Positions 16,485 to 23,746 of a DNA stretch of 33,014 nt are shown here, one piece after another; within the stretch, counting starts at the first letter, position 1, and the number at the start of each line of letters is the position of its first letter. The notes beneath the pieces were generated by a model. The model had not been told where the DNA came from, searched no databases, and saw only the letters and a list, made by a program, of their open reading frames with translations. The position numbers and the translations under genes are program-made. Source of the DNA: JAOAFX01 sp049700315 (GTDB lineage Bacteria; Hydrothermota; Tepidihabitantia; SM23-42; JAOAFX01); assembly GCA_049700315.1 (NCBI GenBank), contig JBNAVN010000026.1, positions 1 through 33,014 on the forward strand. The letters are read 5' to 3'.

Positions 16485-17018
16485 TTATACCAATTCAAAA
16501 CCCCTTTCTAATGCCTTATCATTCAAAATAAGTTGTTCTTCATTTGCCCGGGCAAATCTCTTGCGCTGTGCCTTTTTCATACTTGCAATTCCAATCATAC
16601 CAACTTTCTTTATCATTGTGCCGAGCATCACCATATTCGCTACTCTACCCTGACCAAGTTCCTCGGCAATCTTATTTGCCTCAACTGGAATAACTTCAAT
16701 ATCATTCCTTCTTGGTCGGGATTTAATCAGGGTCTGATTAAAGAACAGTATACCATCCTTCTTAACCAGTGGTTCAAATTTCAATAAAGATGGCTCGTTC
16801 ATAATAATAACAACATCCGGATTTGTCACAACAGGCGAAGCAATTTTTTGATCAGATACTACAACCGAACAGTTAGCTGTACCACCACGCATTTCTGCAC
16901 CGTAAGATGGAAAGAATGTTACATTCAAATTCTCCAATAATCCGGCATAGGCAAGGATAATTCCCGAAGAAACCACACCCTGACCGCCAAAACCAGCAAT
17001 GATTATCTCCTTTGTCAC
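16485..17018 (-). CDS. 2-oxoacid:ferredoxin oxidoreductase, gamma subunit
   Basis: 177 residues. The gamma fold is shown by IIIAGFGGQGVVSSGIILAYAG at the start, TFFPSYGAEMRGGTANCSVVVSD (34-56) and PDVVIIMNEPSL. This domain shapes the CoA and electron-transfer side of the alpha-beta core. It is the last of four genes. The ATG overlaps the beta stop as ATGA (17015-17018), implying coupled translation. Gamma is a separate chain, as in the four-subunit 2-oxoisovalerate, 2-oxoglutarate and pyruvate enzymes. Confidence 0.92.
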   Translation of the reverse strand: MTKEIIIAGFGGQGVVSSGIILAYAGLLENLNVTFFPSYGAEMRGGTANCSVVVSDQKIASPVVTNPDVVIIMNEPSLLKFEPLVKKDGILFFNQTLIKSRPRRNDIEVIPVEANKIAEELGQGRVANMVMLGTMIKKVGMIGIASMKKAQRKRFARANEEQLILNDKALERGFELV

Positions 17019-17764
17019 TTTGCCTCCTTTGCCCGATTACGAAATTCAGCGATTGGATAATATTTTGCCATCACCTCAGCAATCCATTTCTTAGCCTGAA
17101 CCGGACTTACACCCCAGCCAGTTGGACACATTGAAAGAACCTCAATCAGGGAAAAACCCTTGTTATCAATTTGATACTGAAATGCAGTCTTTATTGCCTT
17201 TTTTGTCTTAATAATATTCTTTGGCGTATCAACCGCAACCCGCTCAAGGTAAAATGGTCCATCCAAACCATTGAGAAGTTCACAAACTTTAATAGGATAA
17301 CCCTGTTTTACAACATCACGGCCTTTGACCGAGGTTGTTGACCTCATACCAGGTAAAGTAGTTGGTGCAAGTTGTCCTCCAGTCATACCATAGATCGCAT
17401 TGTTGATGAAAATTATCGTGATGTTTTCGTTCCTTGCTGCACTATGAACTGTCTCAGCAGTGCCAATTGCTGCAAGATCACCATCACCCTGATACGCAAA
17501 AACAAAACACTCAGGTCTTGCCCTTTTTATCCCTGTGGCAACTGCCGGTGCCCTTCCATGGGGAACCTGGATCATATCACAATTGAAATATTCGTCAGCG
17601 AAAACCGAACAGCCCACGGGTGCAATACCCACTGCCCTTTCCCGGATGTTCATTTCCACCAGCAACTCACCAACTATACGATGGACAATACCATGGCCAC
17701 AACCCGGACAATATCGTTGTTTAATTTCAGTGAGTCCTTGTGGCCTTCCAAAAAGCATTTTCAT
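17015..17764 (-). CDS. 2-oxoacid:ferredoxin oxidoreductase, beta (thiamine diphosphate) subunit
   Basis: 249 residues. The CPGCGHG motif is at the N-terminus (residues about 19-25). The ThDP site is intact: YQGDGDLAAIG, then NENITIIFINNAIYGMTGGQ (GDG...NN). VPHGRAPAVATGIKRA and MCPTGWGVSP are typical of the VorA/KorB-like group. The enzyme oxidatively decarboxylates a 2-oxoacid to acyl-CoA and passes electrons to ferredoxin. It overlaps both neighbours by 4 nt. Substrate cannot be read reliably from sequence by eye; branched-chain 2-oxoacids or 2-oxoglutarate are the likely choices. Confidence 0.93.
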   Translation of the reverse strand: MKMLFGRPQGLTEIKQRYCPGCGHGIVHRIVGELLVEMNIRERAVGIAPVGCSVFADEYFNCDMIQVPHGRAPAVATGIKRARPECFVFAYQGDGDLAAIGTAETVHSAARNENITIIFINNAIYGMTGGQLAPTTLPGMRSTTSVKGRDVVKQGYPIKVCELLNGLDGPFYLERVAVDTPKNIIKTKKAIKTAFQYQIDNKGFSLIEVLSMCPTGWGVSPVQAKKWIAEVMAKYYPIAEFRNRAKEAK

Positions 17765-18825
17765 TTCTTACCCCTTATCTCAAGAATTCTATTAAAGACC
17801 TCCTGGGCATTTGGTAAACCACCACCCGGATGTCCAATAAAATGAACCTTTGAACGACCATCAATAGCAAGTTTCACATCATCAATCATCTGACCAAGAC
17901 TCATTTCAACAACCAGAAAATTTTCCACTCTTTTTGATAAATCACCGAGAATATCAGCGGGAAATGGCCAGAGAGTAATGGGTCTCAGTAACCCAACTTT
18001 TATGTTGTTCTCACGCGCTATCCTCAAACCTGCCTCAGATACCCGTGCTGAAGTTCCATAGGCAACAATGACTATCTCAGCATCTTCTAATTTTATTGCC
18101 TCATATCTTTGTTCATTTTTGATTATCTTCTGGTATTTTTCCCACCTGCGCCAATTCCATTCTTCAAGTTTTCCAGGTCTTAAGTCATAAGAACGAATCA
18201 CCCTTCTTTCTCTACCTTTGCAACCGGTAAGGCACCAATCTTTTTCAGGTAAATTTCTTGGGTCAACTGGTTCACCTTTAAGTTCTACAGGTTCCATAAT
18301 CTGTCCAAGCAATCCATCAGCAAGGATCAGTGCAGGATTTCTGTATTTTTCTGCAAGTTCAAAGCCAATCTTTGGAAATTCAAACAACTCCTGGGCAGAA
18401 TTTGGGGCAAGCACAATTGTATGATAATCCCCATGACCACCACTTCTTGTCGATTGATAGTAATCTGATTGGGCAGGTGCAATATTACCCAGACCCGGTC
18501 CACCACGAACAATATTTGCTACCAATACTGGCACATCCGCACCAGCAATATAGGAAAGTCCTTCCTGCATTAAACTTATACCTGGTGAAGATGAAGAAGT
18601 CATTGCCCGTGCACCGGTTGATGCGGCACCGAATAGCATATTTATTGCCGCAAGTTCACTCTCAGTCTGCAAGAAAACACCGCCAACTTCGTTCATTCTT
18701 ATTGACATATACTCGGGCACTTCATTCTGGGGTGTTATCGGGTATCCCGCAAAAAATCTGCAGCCTGCGTGTATCACGCCTTCAACCAAAGCATGATTTC
18801 CGTACATCAATTGTTTTTCAGCCAT
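17761..18825 (-). CDS. 2-oxoacid:ferredoxin oxidoreductase, alpha subunit (VorB-like)
   Basis: 354 residues. The pyrimidine-binding domain begins MYGNHALVEGVIHAGCRFFAGYPITPQNEVPEYM, with the family GYPITP motif. TESELAAINMLFGAASTGARAMTSSSSPG follows, and RGGPGLGNIAPAQSDYYQ. The C-terminal transketolase-like domain has VIVAYGTSARVSEAG and LLRPITLWPFP. It pairs with beta to bind ThDP. The ribosome binding site AGGAG (6 nt before the ATG) is formed by the last unit of an 8-nt tandem repeat. The delta subunit gene lies 51 nt upstream. Compared with other family branches I favour a 2-oxoisovalerate (Vor) assignment, moderately. Confidence 0.93.
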   Translation of the reverse strand: MAEKQLMYGNHALVEGVIHAGCRFFAGYPITPQNEVPEYMSIRMNEVGGVFLQTESELAAINMLFGAASTGARAMTSSSSPGISLMQEGLSYIAGADVPVLVANIVRGGPGLGNIAPAQSDYYQSTRSGGHGDYHTIVLAPNSAQELFEFPKIGFELAEKYRNPALILADGLLGQIMEPVELKGEPVDPRNLPEKDWCLTGCKGRERRVIRSYDLRPGKLEEWNWRRWEKYQKIIKNEQRYEAIKLEDAEIVIVAYGTSARVSEAGLRIARENNIKVGLLRPITLWPFPADILGDLSKRVENFLVVEMSLGQMIDDVKLAIDGRSKVHFIGHPGGGLPNAQEVFNRILEIRGKK

Positions 18826-18831
18826 ATTATT

Positions 18832-18871
18832 CTCCTGATCTTCTGATATCCTGATATCCTGATATCCTGAT
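18832..18871. repeat. 8-nt tandem repeat, unit ATCAGGAT (minus strand), five copies
   Basis: Plus-strand units CTCCTGAT, CTTCTGAT and ATCCTGAT three times. The array fills the spacer between the delta and alpha genes. Its last unit supplies the AGGAG ribosome binding site of the alpha gene. The unit is the same as at 603-634. Confidence 0.8.
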
Positions 18872-18876
18872 ATTCT

Positions 18877-19086
18877 TCATTTATAGACTTCTATTGCTGG
18901 TTCAGGACAGGACATATAACAATATCCACAACCAATACATTTGGACATGTCAGTAACTTCTGCAGGATGGTAACCGCTTGAATTAATGTGGTCCGGAGCA
19001 AGTCTTAAAATCTTCACAGGACAAATATCATCGCAACACAAACCACAACCTTTACAAACTTCTTCCAGAATCTTAATCTCAGGCAT
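18877..19086 (-). CDS. 2-oxoacid:ferredoxin oxidoreductase, delta (2x[4Fe-4S] ferredoxin) subunit
   Basis: 69 residues from the ATG at 19086, with AGGAGG 4 nt upstream; a TTG just before it is in frame but less likely. Two cluster-binding motifs: CKGCGLCCDDICP and, near the C-terminus, CIGCGYCYMSCPEP. The second is a regular CxxCxxCxxxCP. The first has one residue too many (CxxCxxCCxxxCP), so one of the adjacent cysteines must be chosen as third ligand. It carries electrons from the catalytic core to free ferredoxin. First gene of the operon, behind a 168-nt leader. Confidence 0.92.
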   Translation of the reverse strand: MPEIKILEEVCKGCGLCCDDICPVKILRLAPDHINSSGYHPAEVTDMSKCIGCGYCYMSCPEPAIEVYK

Positions 19087-19108
19087 CAAACCTCCTTACG
19101 ATTTTTAT

Positions 19109-19243
19109 TTATCTGAACCTCTGAAAATCCTCTGCATTTCCATTGGTTTTCATCGGAAATGCCATCATAAAAATTATCAATGGGAAATAAAATAAAAAAT
19201 CCCCACAACCAATTGTTCTTGGAAGAAAATCAAATATTGCCAC
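19109..19243 (-). CDS. Possible 44-residue leader ORF upstream of the oxidoreductase operon
   Basis: GTG at 19243 to TAA at 19109 encodes MAIFDFLPRTIGCGDFLFYF, then PLIIFMMAFPMKTNGNAEDFQRFR. It begins about 11 nt after the predicted transcription start and ends 22 nt before the delta-subunit ATG. It is hydrophobic in the middle, and it has no clear ribosome binding site. The hairpin at 19134-19162 lies inside it. It could be a regulatory leader peptide or chance; I do not recognise the product. Confidence 0.25.
   Translation of the reverse strand: MAIFDFLPRTIGCGDFLFYFPLIIFMMAFPMKTNGNAEDFQRFR
19134..19162 (-). promoter_or_regulatory. Hairpin in the 5' leader of the oxidoreductase operon
   Basis: Perfect 8-bp arms GCATTTCC (19134-19141) and GGAAATGC (19155-19162) around a 13-nt loop, about 50 nt upstream of the first ORF. 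There is no T-run beside it, so it is not a simple terminator. Confidence 0.4.
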
Positions 19244-19261
19244 TTCTTTTTCTATACCCTT

Positions 19262-19289
19262 ATTATATGAAAAAATTTATCAAAGTCAA
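19262..19289 (-). promoter_or_regulatory. Predicted promoter of the oxidoreductase operon
   Basis: On the minus strand TTGACT (19289-19284), 16 bp, TATAAT (19267-19262). It predicts a start near 19255 and a leader of roughly 168 nt. This is the only strong promoter seen for the genes down to tkt. Confidence 0.65.
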
Positions 19290-19377
19290 GGACTTAAACC
19301 ATGGGTGGGGGGTTAAGTAGCTGGTTGGATTTTTGGAGCTTAGCCGTAAGCCTTTTATGAAAAAATCGCTCAGATAG

Positions 19378-20121
19378 TTACTGATTGAATTGCCAATCAG
19401 TGAAATATCTATTTTTTATATTGCACAACCATTTTTTTTCCAATTTTTCATTATGCTCTCTGGCAATCCTGGCCGAATTTGAGATTGAACCAAAATAAAA
19501 TCTGTTGAACAGAAAACTGAATATCAATCCCGCATCAACATATTTTTTGTTTTTCATAGAATTATATAAAAGAAAGGCACTGAGAAAGGTCAGAGAAAAA
19601 TCGTGCAATCCCTGTTTAATATTTCCTGCATAAACCTCTCCAGAGCCAGGCAGGATTGCCGAGAATAACATTGCCCTGGTTATTGATTTTTCAGGTCTTC
19701 TGACAAATTCCTTTACCTCTCTATAAATTCCTTCATCCACCTTTTGAAATTCATCTAAGGCATTAAGATACTGATGATTAAACAGATAACAGAGACCCAA
19801 TAGTTTAATTTCCTTTGTTGGTTTCAGAATATCAATTGCAATGCCATAATAACCGTTCTTTATCAAGGCCTTACTTAATATCAGTCTTGATTCATTGTCA
19901 ATCTCAAAAAAATCCTTTAATAGCCTATCAGCCTCTTCATACCCTTTATAAAAATCCTGATTTACACAAGCAATAGTATAATGCAGGCGCAATTGTAAAT
20001 CTTTGTTGCTTGCTGAATCAAAAAAAAATAATCTTTTATATTCAACAATTGCCAAATCATAAAAGTCGTTTGAAAACAAAGATTCGGCAAGGGCAATCTG
20101 ACAAAAAATCAAAAAGATCAT
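19378..20121 (-). CDS. TPR-like membrane protein, paralogue of the next gene
   Basis: 247 residues. A short signal-like N-terminus (MIFLIFCQIALAESLFS) is followed by a helical repeat region of TPR type (about 20-130: FYDLAIVEYKRLFFFDS, GIAIDILKPTKEIKLLG, YLNALDEFQKVDEGIYREV). Then comes a membrane part, AMLFSAILPGSGEVYAGNIKQGLHDFSLTF and further hydrophobic segments, which resembles DUF5683/TM2-type modules (PGxGxxYxGxxxxGl). It shares this plan with the 20118-20828 protein, and the two overlap by 4 nt. Function unknown; the YidD neighbour suggests a role in membrane or envelope protein assembly. Confidence 0.75.
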   Translation of the reverse strand: MIFLIFCQIALAESLFSNDFYDLAIVEYKRLFFFDSASNKDLQLRLHYTIACVNQDFYKGYEEADRLLKDFFEIDNESRLILSKALIKNGYYGIAIDILKPTKEIKLLGLCYLFNHQYLNALDEFQKVDEGIYREVKEFVRRPEKSITRAMLFSAILPGSGEVYAGNIKQGLHDFSLTFLSAFLLYNSMKNKKYVDAGLIFSFLFNRFYFGSISNSARIAREHNEKLEKKWLCNIKNRYFTDWQFNQ

Positions 20122-20828
20122 TGATTATTGCTAAAAACTATTTTGCGATATCTCTCATTTTCGTAGTAATTGTAGTTATGTACGGCGTTGATTCCACCAT
20201 AAATGTTTCCCGCATAAAAAATAAGACTGACACCAAGGGCAACATAAAATTTTGTCTTTTCATCTTCGTGATAGTAATGATAAGCAACAAGCGAACCAGT
20301 AGCAATAACAAGCATTGAATAGATACCATCACCAATCCTTTTACAATAAAAATGACCGCCACCAGGGAATAATGCCAGCAGTCCACCAATTAGTGGACTT
20401 TTGTGTCCGGGCAATGGCTGGGGTAACTCAATGAATTCCTTTGCCCTGATAAAATCAAATTCACCTGCATAACTCAAACCAATTAAACGTCTTGATTCTG
20501 ATTCTTCTGTCCTGTTTTTGAGCAATTCCCGGACCATTGGATAATCGCCTTTAAGTAAATAAACTGATGACCTTGTATAGATCGCCCTGGTAGTATCTGT
20601 AAAGAATTTTGTTGATGCAATTGCCTCATCATACCTGTTTAATCTTATCAGACAATCAACGATTTTTTCATTAACTTCTTGTATGCTACTGTCATTCAGA
20701 AATAGATATCTGCGGTATTCATTCAATGCCGAACTAAAATCACCCTCAAGATATAAATGGTCAGCAAATTTCAGGACTTGTTCTGGCTGGAACATCTCCG
20801 TCTGCAAAAACACAAAGAATATCATCAT
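20118..20828 (-). CDS. TPR-like membrane protein, first of a paralogous pair
   Basis: 236 residues. The N-terminus is hydrophobic and short (MMIFFVFLQTE). Residues about 15-130 are TPR-like (QVLKFADHLYLEGDFSSALNEYRRYLFLND, RYDEAIASTKFFTDTTRAIYTRS). The second half is a membrane module with PLIGGLLALFPGGGHFYCKRIGDGIYSML, the same PGxGxxY...G pattern as its paralogue, and further helices (YVALGVSLIFYAGNIYGGINA). The start overlaps the yidD stop by 4 nt, and the stop overlaps the next start by 4 nt. The three genes are surely one transcript. No specific function is recognised. Confidence 0.75.
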   Translation of the reverse strand: MMIFFVFLQTEMFQPEQVLKFADHLYLEGDFSSALNEYRRYLFLNDSSIQEVNEKIVDCLIRLNRYDEAIASTKFFTDTTRAIYTRSSVYLLKGDYPMVRELLKNRTEESESRRLIGLSYAGEFDFIRAKEFIELPQPLPGHKSPLIGGLLALFPGGGHFYCKRIGDGIYSMLVIATGSLVAYHYYHEDEKTKFYVALGVSLIFYAGNIYGGINAVHNYNYYENERYRKIVFSNNQ

Positions 20829-21190
20829 TCTATCTTTTGAATGAATACATCCGGTGGTTTTCTGATCGGTGAAAAAATAAAGTTGTTCTCCACCGGGTCA
20901 TAAACCTTTCCATCTTTTATTCCTGAGTAATATGTATCATAATAACTTATTACATTAGGATTACAGCGCATCAAACGGTCTGACGCCATTAATGTTCCCC
21001 AGAATATACCATATTTTCCAATCGCATCTCCGGCAAAATGTGAGCAGGAAGGCGAAAAATTACATATATCACCCTGGGCAGGTGAAATCACTTTTTGATA
21101 TAATTTGATGGTCGTTCTGAACACTATCTTTATCGGATTGGTTTGCTTGGGATATTGATTAAAAAACAATAATACTATCAAAAGATTCAT
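20825..21190 (-). CDS. yidD: YidD-family membrane protein insertion efficiency factor
   Basis: 121 residues. The YidD core is clear: LYQKVISPAQGDICNFSPSCSHFAGDAIGKYG, with the conserved CxFxPSCS, then MASDRLMRCNP. YidD proteins are small amphipathic factors thought to help YidC insert membrane proteins. Here the core follows a hydrophobic N-terminus (MNLLIVLLFFNQYP) and is extended by about 40 residues at the C-terminus, longer than the usual 70-85. No Shine-Dalgarno site is present. A TATAAT ends 6 nt before the ATG, so the message is probably leaderless. The gene is not beside yidC, rnpA or rpmH, its frequent neighbours elsewhere. Confidence 0.9.
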   Translation of the reverse strand: MNLLIVLLFFNQYPKQTNPIKIVFRTTIKLYQKVISPAQGDICNFSPSCSHFAGDAIGKYGIFWGTLMASDRLMRCNPNVISYYDTYYSGIKDGKVYDPVENNFIFSPIRKPPDVFIQKIE

Positions 21191-21196
21191 CTTCTT

Positions 21197-21224
21197 ATTA
21201 TATAAAAATTTTTTGATAATGCAA
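21197..21224 (-). promoter_or_regulatory. Predicted leaderless promoter of the yidD operon
   Basis: On the minus strand TTGCAT (21224-21219), 16 bp, TATAAT (21202-21197). The -35 is weak, but its TTG sits at the same 16-bp distance as in the other promoters here. Six nt separate the -10 from the ATG. Confidence 0.5.
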
Positions 21225-21227
21225 GCC

Positions 21228-21255
21228 TTGACTTAGCAATCAATATTATTATAAT
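21228..21255 (+). promoter_or_regulatory. Predicted leaderless promoter of the thermonuclease gene
   Basis: TTGACT (21228-21233), 16 bp, TATAAT (21250-21255). The -10 ends 5 nt before the GTG start. Confidence 0.65.
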
Positions 21256-21260
21256 TTCGG

Positions 21261-22031
21261 GTGAAGAAAGTATTATTGGCACTGATTTTGTTGCTTCAAT
21301 CTTGTTTGAATACAGAAAAAGTTACCGAGGTAATTGATGGAGATACATTCAAAACAGAAAAAGGGAAAACAATTAGACTTCTTGGAATAAATGCCCCTGA
21401 AATGACAGACCCCGGCGGTGATATAGCAAAGGAGTTTCTAATGAATATGATTCTCAATAAGAGGGTCACACTGAAAAAGGATATTACTGAAAAGGACGAT
21501 TACGGCCGATATTTGTTTTATGTCTATCTTGATGGTAGATTTGTAAATGAGGAAATGGTGCGTATTGGTCTCGCTGAAACAAGGTTCTACCCACCAGATA
21601 CATTATACAAAAAAGAAATACAACAAATAGAAAAAATTGCGATCAGAAACAAAAAAGGATTATGGGGGTTCCCTGTATTTCAAATACCTGATACCACCGG
21701 GTCATATCCTGAAGAGACTGAAACAACAAAAACCGCAACTGAAGTCATCTCATACCAGGATGCCCATAAATTCTATGGAAAGGTCAAAACCATTGAAGGA
21801 ACTATTGTAGTAACCAACAATACCGGTAAAGTATGTTTTCTGAACTTTCACAAGAACTGGAAAAAATATTTTACAGCCGTGATCTTTGCCAGTGACTATG
21901 ACAAATTTCCTAAAAATCCTGAAGACTATTATCTAAACAGAAAGGTAAGGGTTACCGGGCTTATTAAAGAATACAATGACAAACCTGAAATTGTTGTAAA
22001 AAGTCCTTCCCAGATCCAAATAATAGAATAA
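21261..22031 (+). CDS. Thermonuclease (SNase)-family lipoprotein with C-terminal OB-like domain
   Basis: 256 residues. The signal peptide MKKVLLALILLLQSC ends in a lipobox with C15, so the mature protein is a lipoprotein. The SNase domain (about 20-138) has VIDGDTF (D26, D28), IRLLGINAPE (R39, E47) and DDYGRYLFYVYLDG (R83), matching the catalytic and calcium-binding residues of staphylococcal nuclease. The C-terminal part (about 155-256: FYGKVKTIEGTIVVTNNTGKVCFLNF, YLNRKVRVTGLIKEYNDKPEIVV) resembles the small OB-fold domains found after such nucleases. It probably degrades extracellular or periplasmic nucleic acid. The GTG at 21261 has no ribosome binding site and lies just downstream of a consensus promoter, so it is read as leaderless. 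Confidence 0.88.
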   Translation: MKKVLLALILLLQSCLNTEKVTEVIDGDTFKTEKGKTIRLLGINAPEMTDPGGDIAKEFLMNMILNKRVTLKKDITEKDDYGRYLFYVYLDGRFVNEEMVRIGLAETRFYPPDTLYKKEIQQIEKIAIRNKKGLWGFPVFQIPDTTGSYPEETETTKTATEVISYQDAHKFYGKVKTIEGTIVVTNNTGKVCFLNFHKNWKKYFTAVIFASDYDKFPKNPEDYYLNRKVRVTGLIKEYNDKPEIVVKSPSQIQIIE

Positions 22032-22059
22032 CAGGGGATTTCGGCATTTTTGATATAAA

Positions 22060-22830
22060 TTATTTCAACAAAATCTGAGGAACTTTCTTTTCTGGATGTA
22101 TTATGATATTGGTCTCAATTTTGTAAATCTCAGCAATTGTCTCTTTGTTAATAATTTGTTCAGGTCTGCCAATTCTGTAAGTCTGCCCCTGATGCAAAAG
22201 AATCAATCTTTTGCAGTACTGGCTCGCAAGGTTTAGATCATGATTAACAACAACCACTGTCATTCCCTGGTCATTCAACTTTTTCAATAATTCCATTATT
22301 GCAGATTGATGCTGAATATCAAGGTGGCTTGTAGGCTCATCAAGAAGCAATATCTCTGGTCTCTGGGCAAGGGCGCGAGCAATCACTATCATCTGTCTTT
22401 CTCCAGCAGACAGTGAATTGATTGATCGTCCGCATAATTCTCTTGAATGTGTTTGCTCAATTGCCCATTCTATCGCCCAGATATCCTGTTTTGTCATAAC
22501 CTGGAATGGTTCAAGATATGGATACCTTCCCATTGAAATAATGTCTTCTACATTATAATTGAGATAAAAATGTGTTTCCTGAGGCACAAAACCCACAAGC
22601 CGCGCAAATTCCCTGGTTTTCAATTTCTTCCTATCTTTACCCATAATGGAAACAATGCCTTTTTTCTCTTTCAAAATTCCCGCAATGATGCGTAAAAGGG
22701 TGGATTTGCCTGCACCATTTGGTCCAATAATTCCACAAAATTCACCTTTCTCAATCGCAAATGTAATATCCTTCAGAATTTCGTTTTGATCATAGGCAAA
22801 AAATATGGCATTCAATTCAACCGCGTTCAT
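22060..22830 (-). CDS. btuD: ABC importer ATPase, FecE/BtuD family
   Basis: 256 residues from ATG 22830; a longer reading from 22872 adds 14 unrelated residues inside the permease gene. Walker A GPNGAGKST is at 36-44, Q-loop VPQETHF at about 82-88, signature LSAGERQ at 140-146, Walker B LLLDEP at 161-166, and the H-switch VVVVNHDLN follows. It powers uptake through the permease next door. The start lies 1 nt after the permease stop (TAAAATG) with no ribosome binding site, so it depends on coupling. Specificity is inferred from the binding protein: corrinoid most likely, iron-siderophore or haem possible. Confidence 0.9.
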   Translation of the reverse strand: MNAVELNAIFFAYDQNEILKDITFAIEKGEFCGIIGPNGAGKSTLLRIIAGILKEKKGIVSIMGKDRKKLKTREFARLVGFVPQETHFYLNYNVEDIISMGRYPYLEPFQVMTKQDIWAIEWAIEQTHSRELCGRSINSLSAGERQMIVIARALAQRPEILLLDEPTSHLDIQHQSAIMELLKKLNDQGMTVVVVNHDLNLASQYCKRLILLHQGQTYRIGRPEQIINKETIAEIYKIETNIIIHPEKKVPQILLK

Positions 22831-22831
22831 T

Positions 22832-23746
22832 TTATTTTCTGCGATACAAATAGACAAAAAATGGCACACCAATCAGTGAGGTGATAATACCTGTAGGTAA
22901 TTCATAGACCAGCAAATTGCGCGCCAGACCATCAGCAAGCAACAAAAATGTTGCACCTAAAAATAATGAACCAGCAAGATTCCTGAAATGTTTTGGTCCA
23001 AATAACATTCTTGAAATGTGAGGAATGACAAGCCCAACAAAGCCAATCGCACCCACAATTGAAACAACAAAACTAACAAGCAATGTGATAACCACAAAGA
23101 TTTCAATTGAGAATCGCTGAATATCAATGCCCAGGCCTGCCGCAGTCTCAGTGCCAGTGCAAATAATATCAAATTCACGATAGAACCTATAAAGATAAAA
23201 GAGCAAGATTATTGAAAAAACCAACAGGATTATTATCATTGTACGGTTTTCGGGTGTAATAATAATTCCTAAATAGCCCATTAGTAGATAAAGGATTTCA
23301 TATAGTTCTTTTCTACCGGCAATCATTATGATCATTACAAGTGAACTGCATAAAAAACTCATCACCACACCGGCCAGGATCAACCTGTCACGCAAAAGAC
23401 CGCCTTCTATCCGGGCAATGGCAAAAACAAGTACCCCTACAACCAAAGCCCCTGCAAACGCAAAGATAGGATTAGAATAACCGAATAATACAATACCGGT
23501 TGCAGCACCAAGTGCTGCACCTGATGCAGAACCTAAGGTATATGGTTCTACAAGCGGATTTCCAAAAAGTGCTTGAAGAATATTTCCACTGAAAGCAAGT
23601 ATACTACCAGCAAATATCCCTAATATTATGCGATAGATACGCAGTTGTAATATTTCGCCTGTCATTGTACCTGGTCCGACGAACAATTCAAGGGTTACTG
23701 ACATCAAAAATATTATGACAAGGATAACCGTTTTATTCAAACACCT
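22832..23746 (-). CDS. btuC: ABC importer permease, FecCD/BtuC family
   Basis: About 304 residues with roughly 9-10 membrane helices. Family marks are RIYRIILGIFAGSILAFSGNILQALFGNPLVEPYTLGSASGAALG (split here over helices 2-3), the cytoplasmic coupling segment around GTETAAGLGIDIQRF, and FVGLVIPHISRMLFGPKHF. I chose the TTG at 23746 because GGAG lies 7 nt upstream and it barely overlaps the btuF stop. A TTG at 23773 is also open but has no such site. It forms a homodimeric channel with two copies of the ATPase. Confidence 0.9.
   Translation of the reverse strand, partial: RCLNKTVILVIIFLMSVTLELFVGPGTMTGEILQLRIYRIILGIFAGSILAFSGNILQALFGNPLVEPYTLGSASGAALGAATGIVLFGYSNPIFAFAGALVVGVLVFAIARIEGGLLRDRLILAGVVMSFLCSSLVMIIMIAGRKELYEILYLLMGYLGIIITPENRTMIIILLVFSIILLFYLYRFYREFDIICTGTETAAGLGIDIQRFSIEIFVVITLLVSFVVSIVGAIGFVGLVIPHISRMLFGPKHFRNLAGSLFLGATFLLLADGLARNLLVYELPTGIITSLIGVPFFVYLYRRK

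Noticed and set aside
19336..19356. Hairpin GCTTA-GCCG-TAAGC followed by CTTTT as a terminator
   Set aside because: The T-run is on the plus strand, but the nearby genes run on the minus strand; the stem is only 5 bp.
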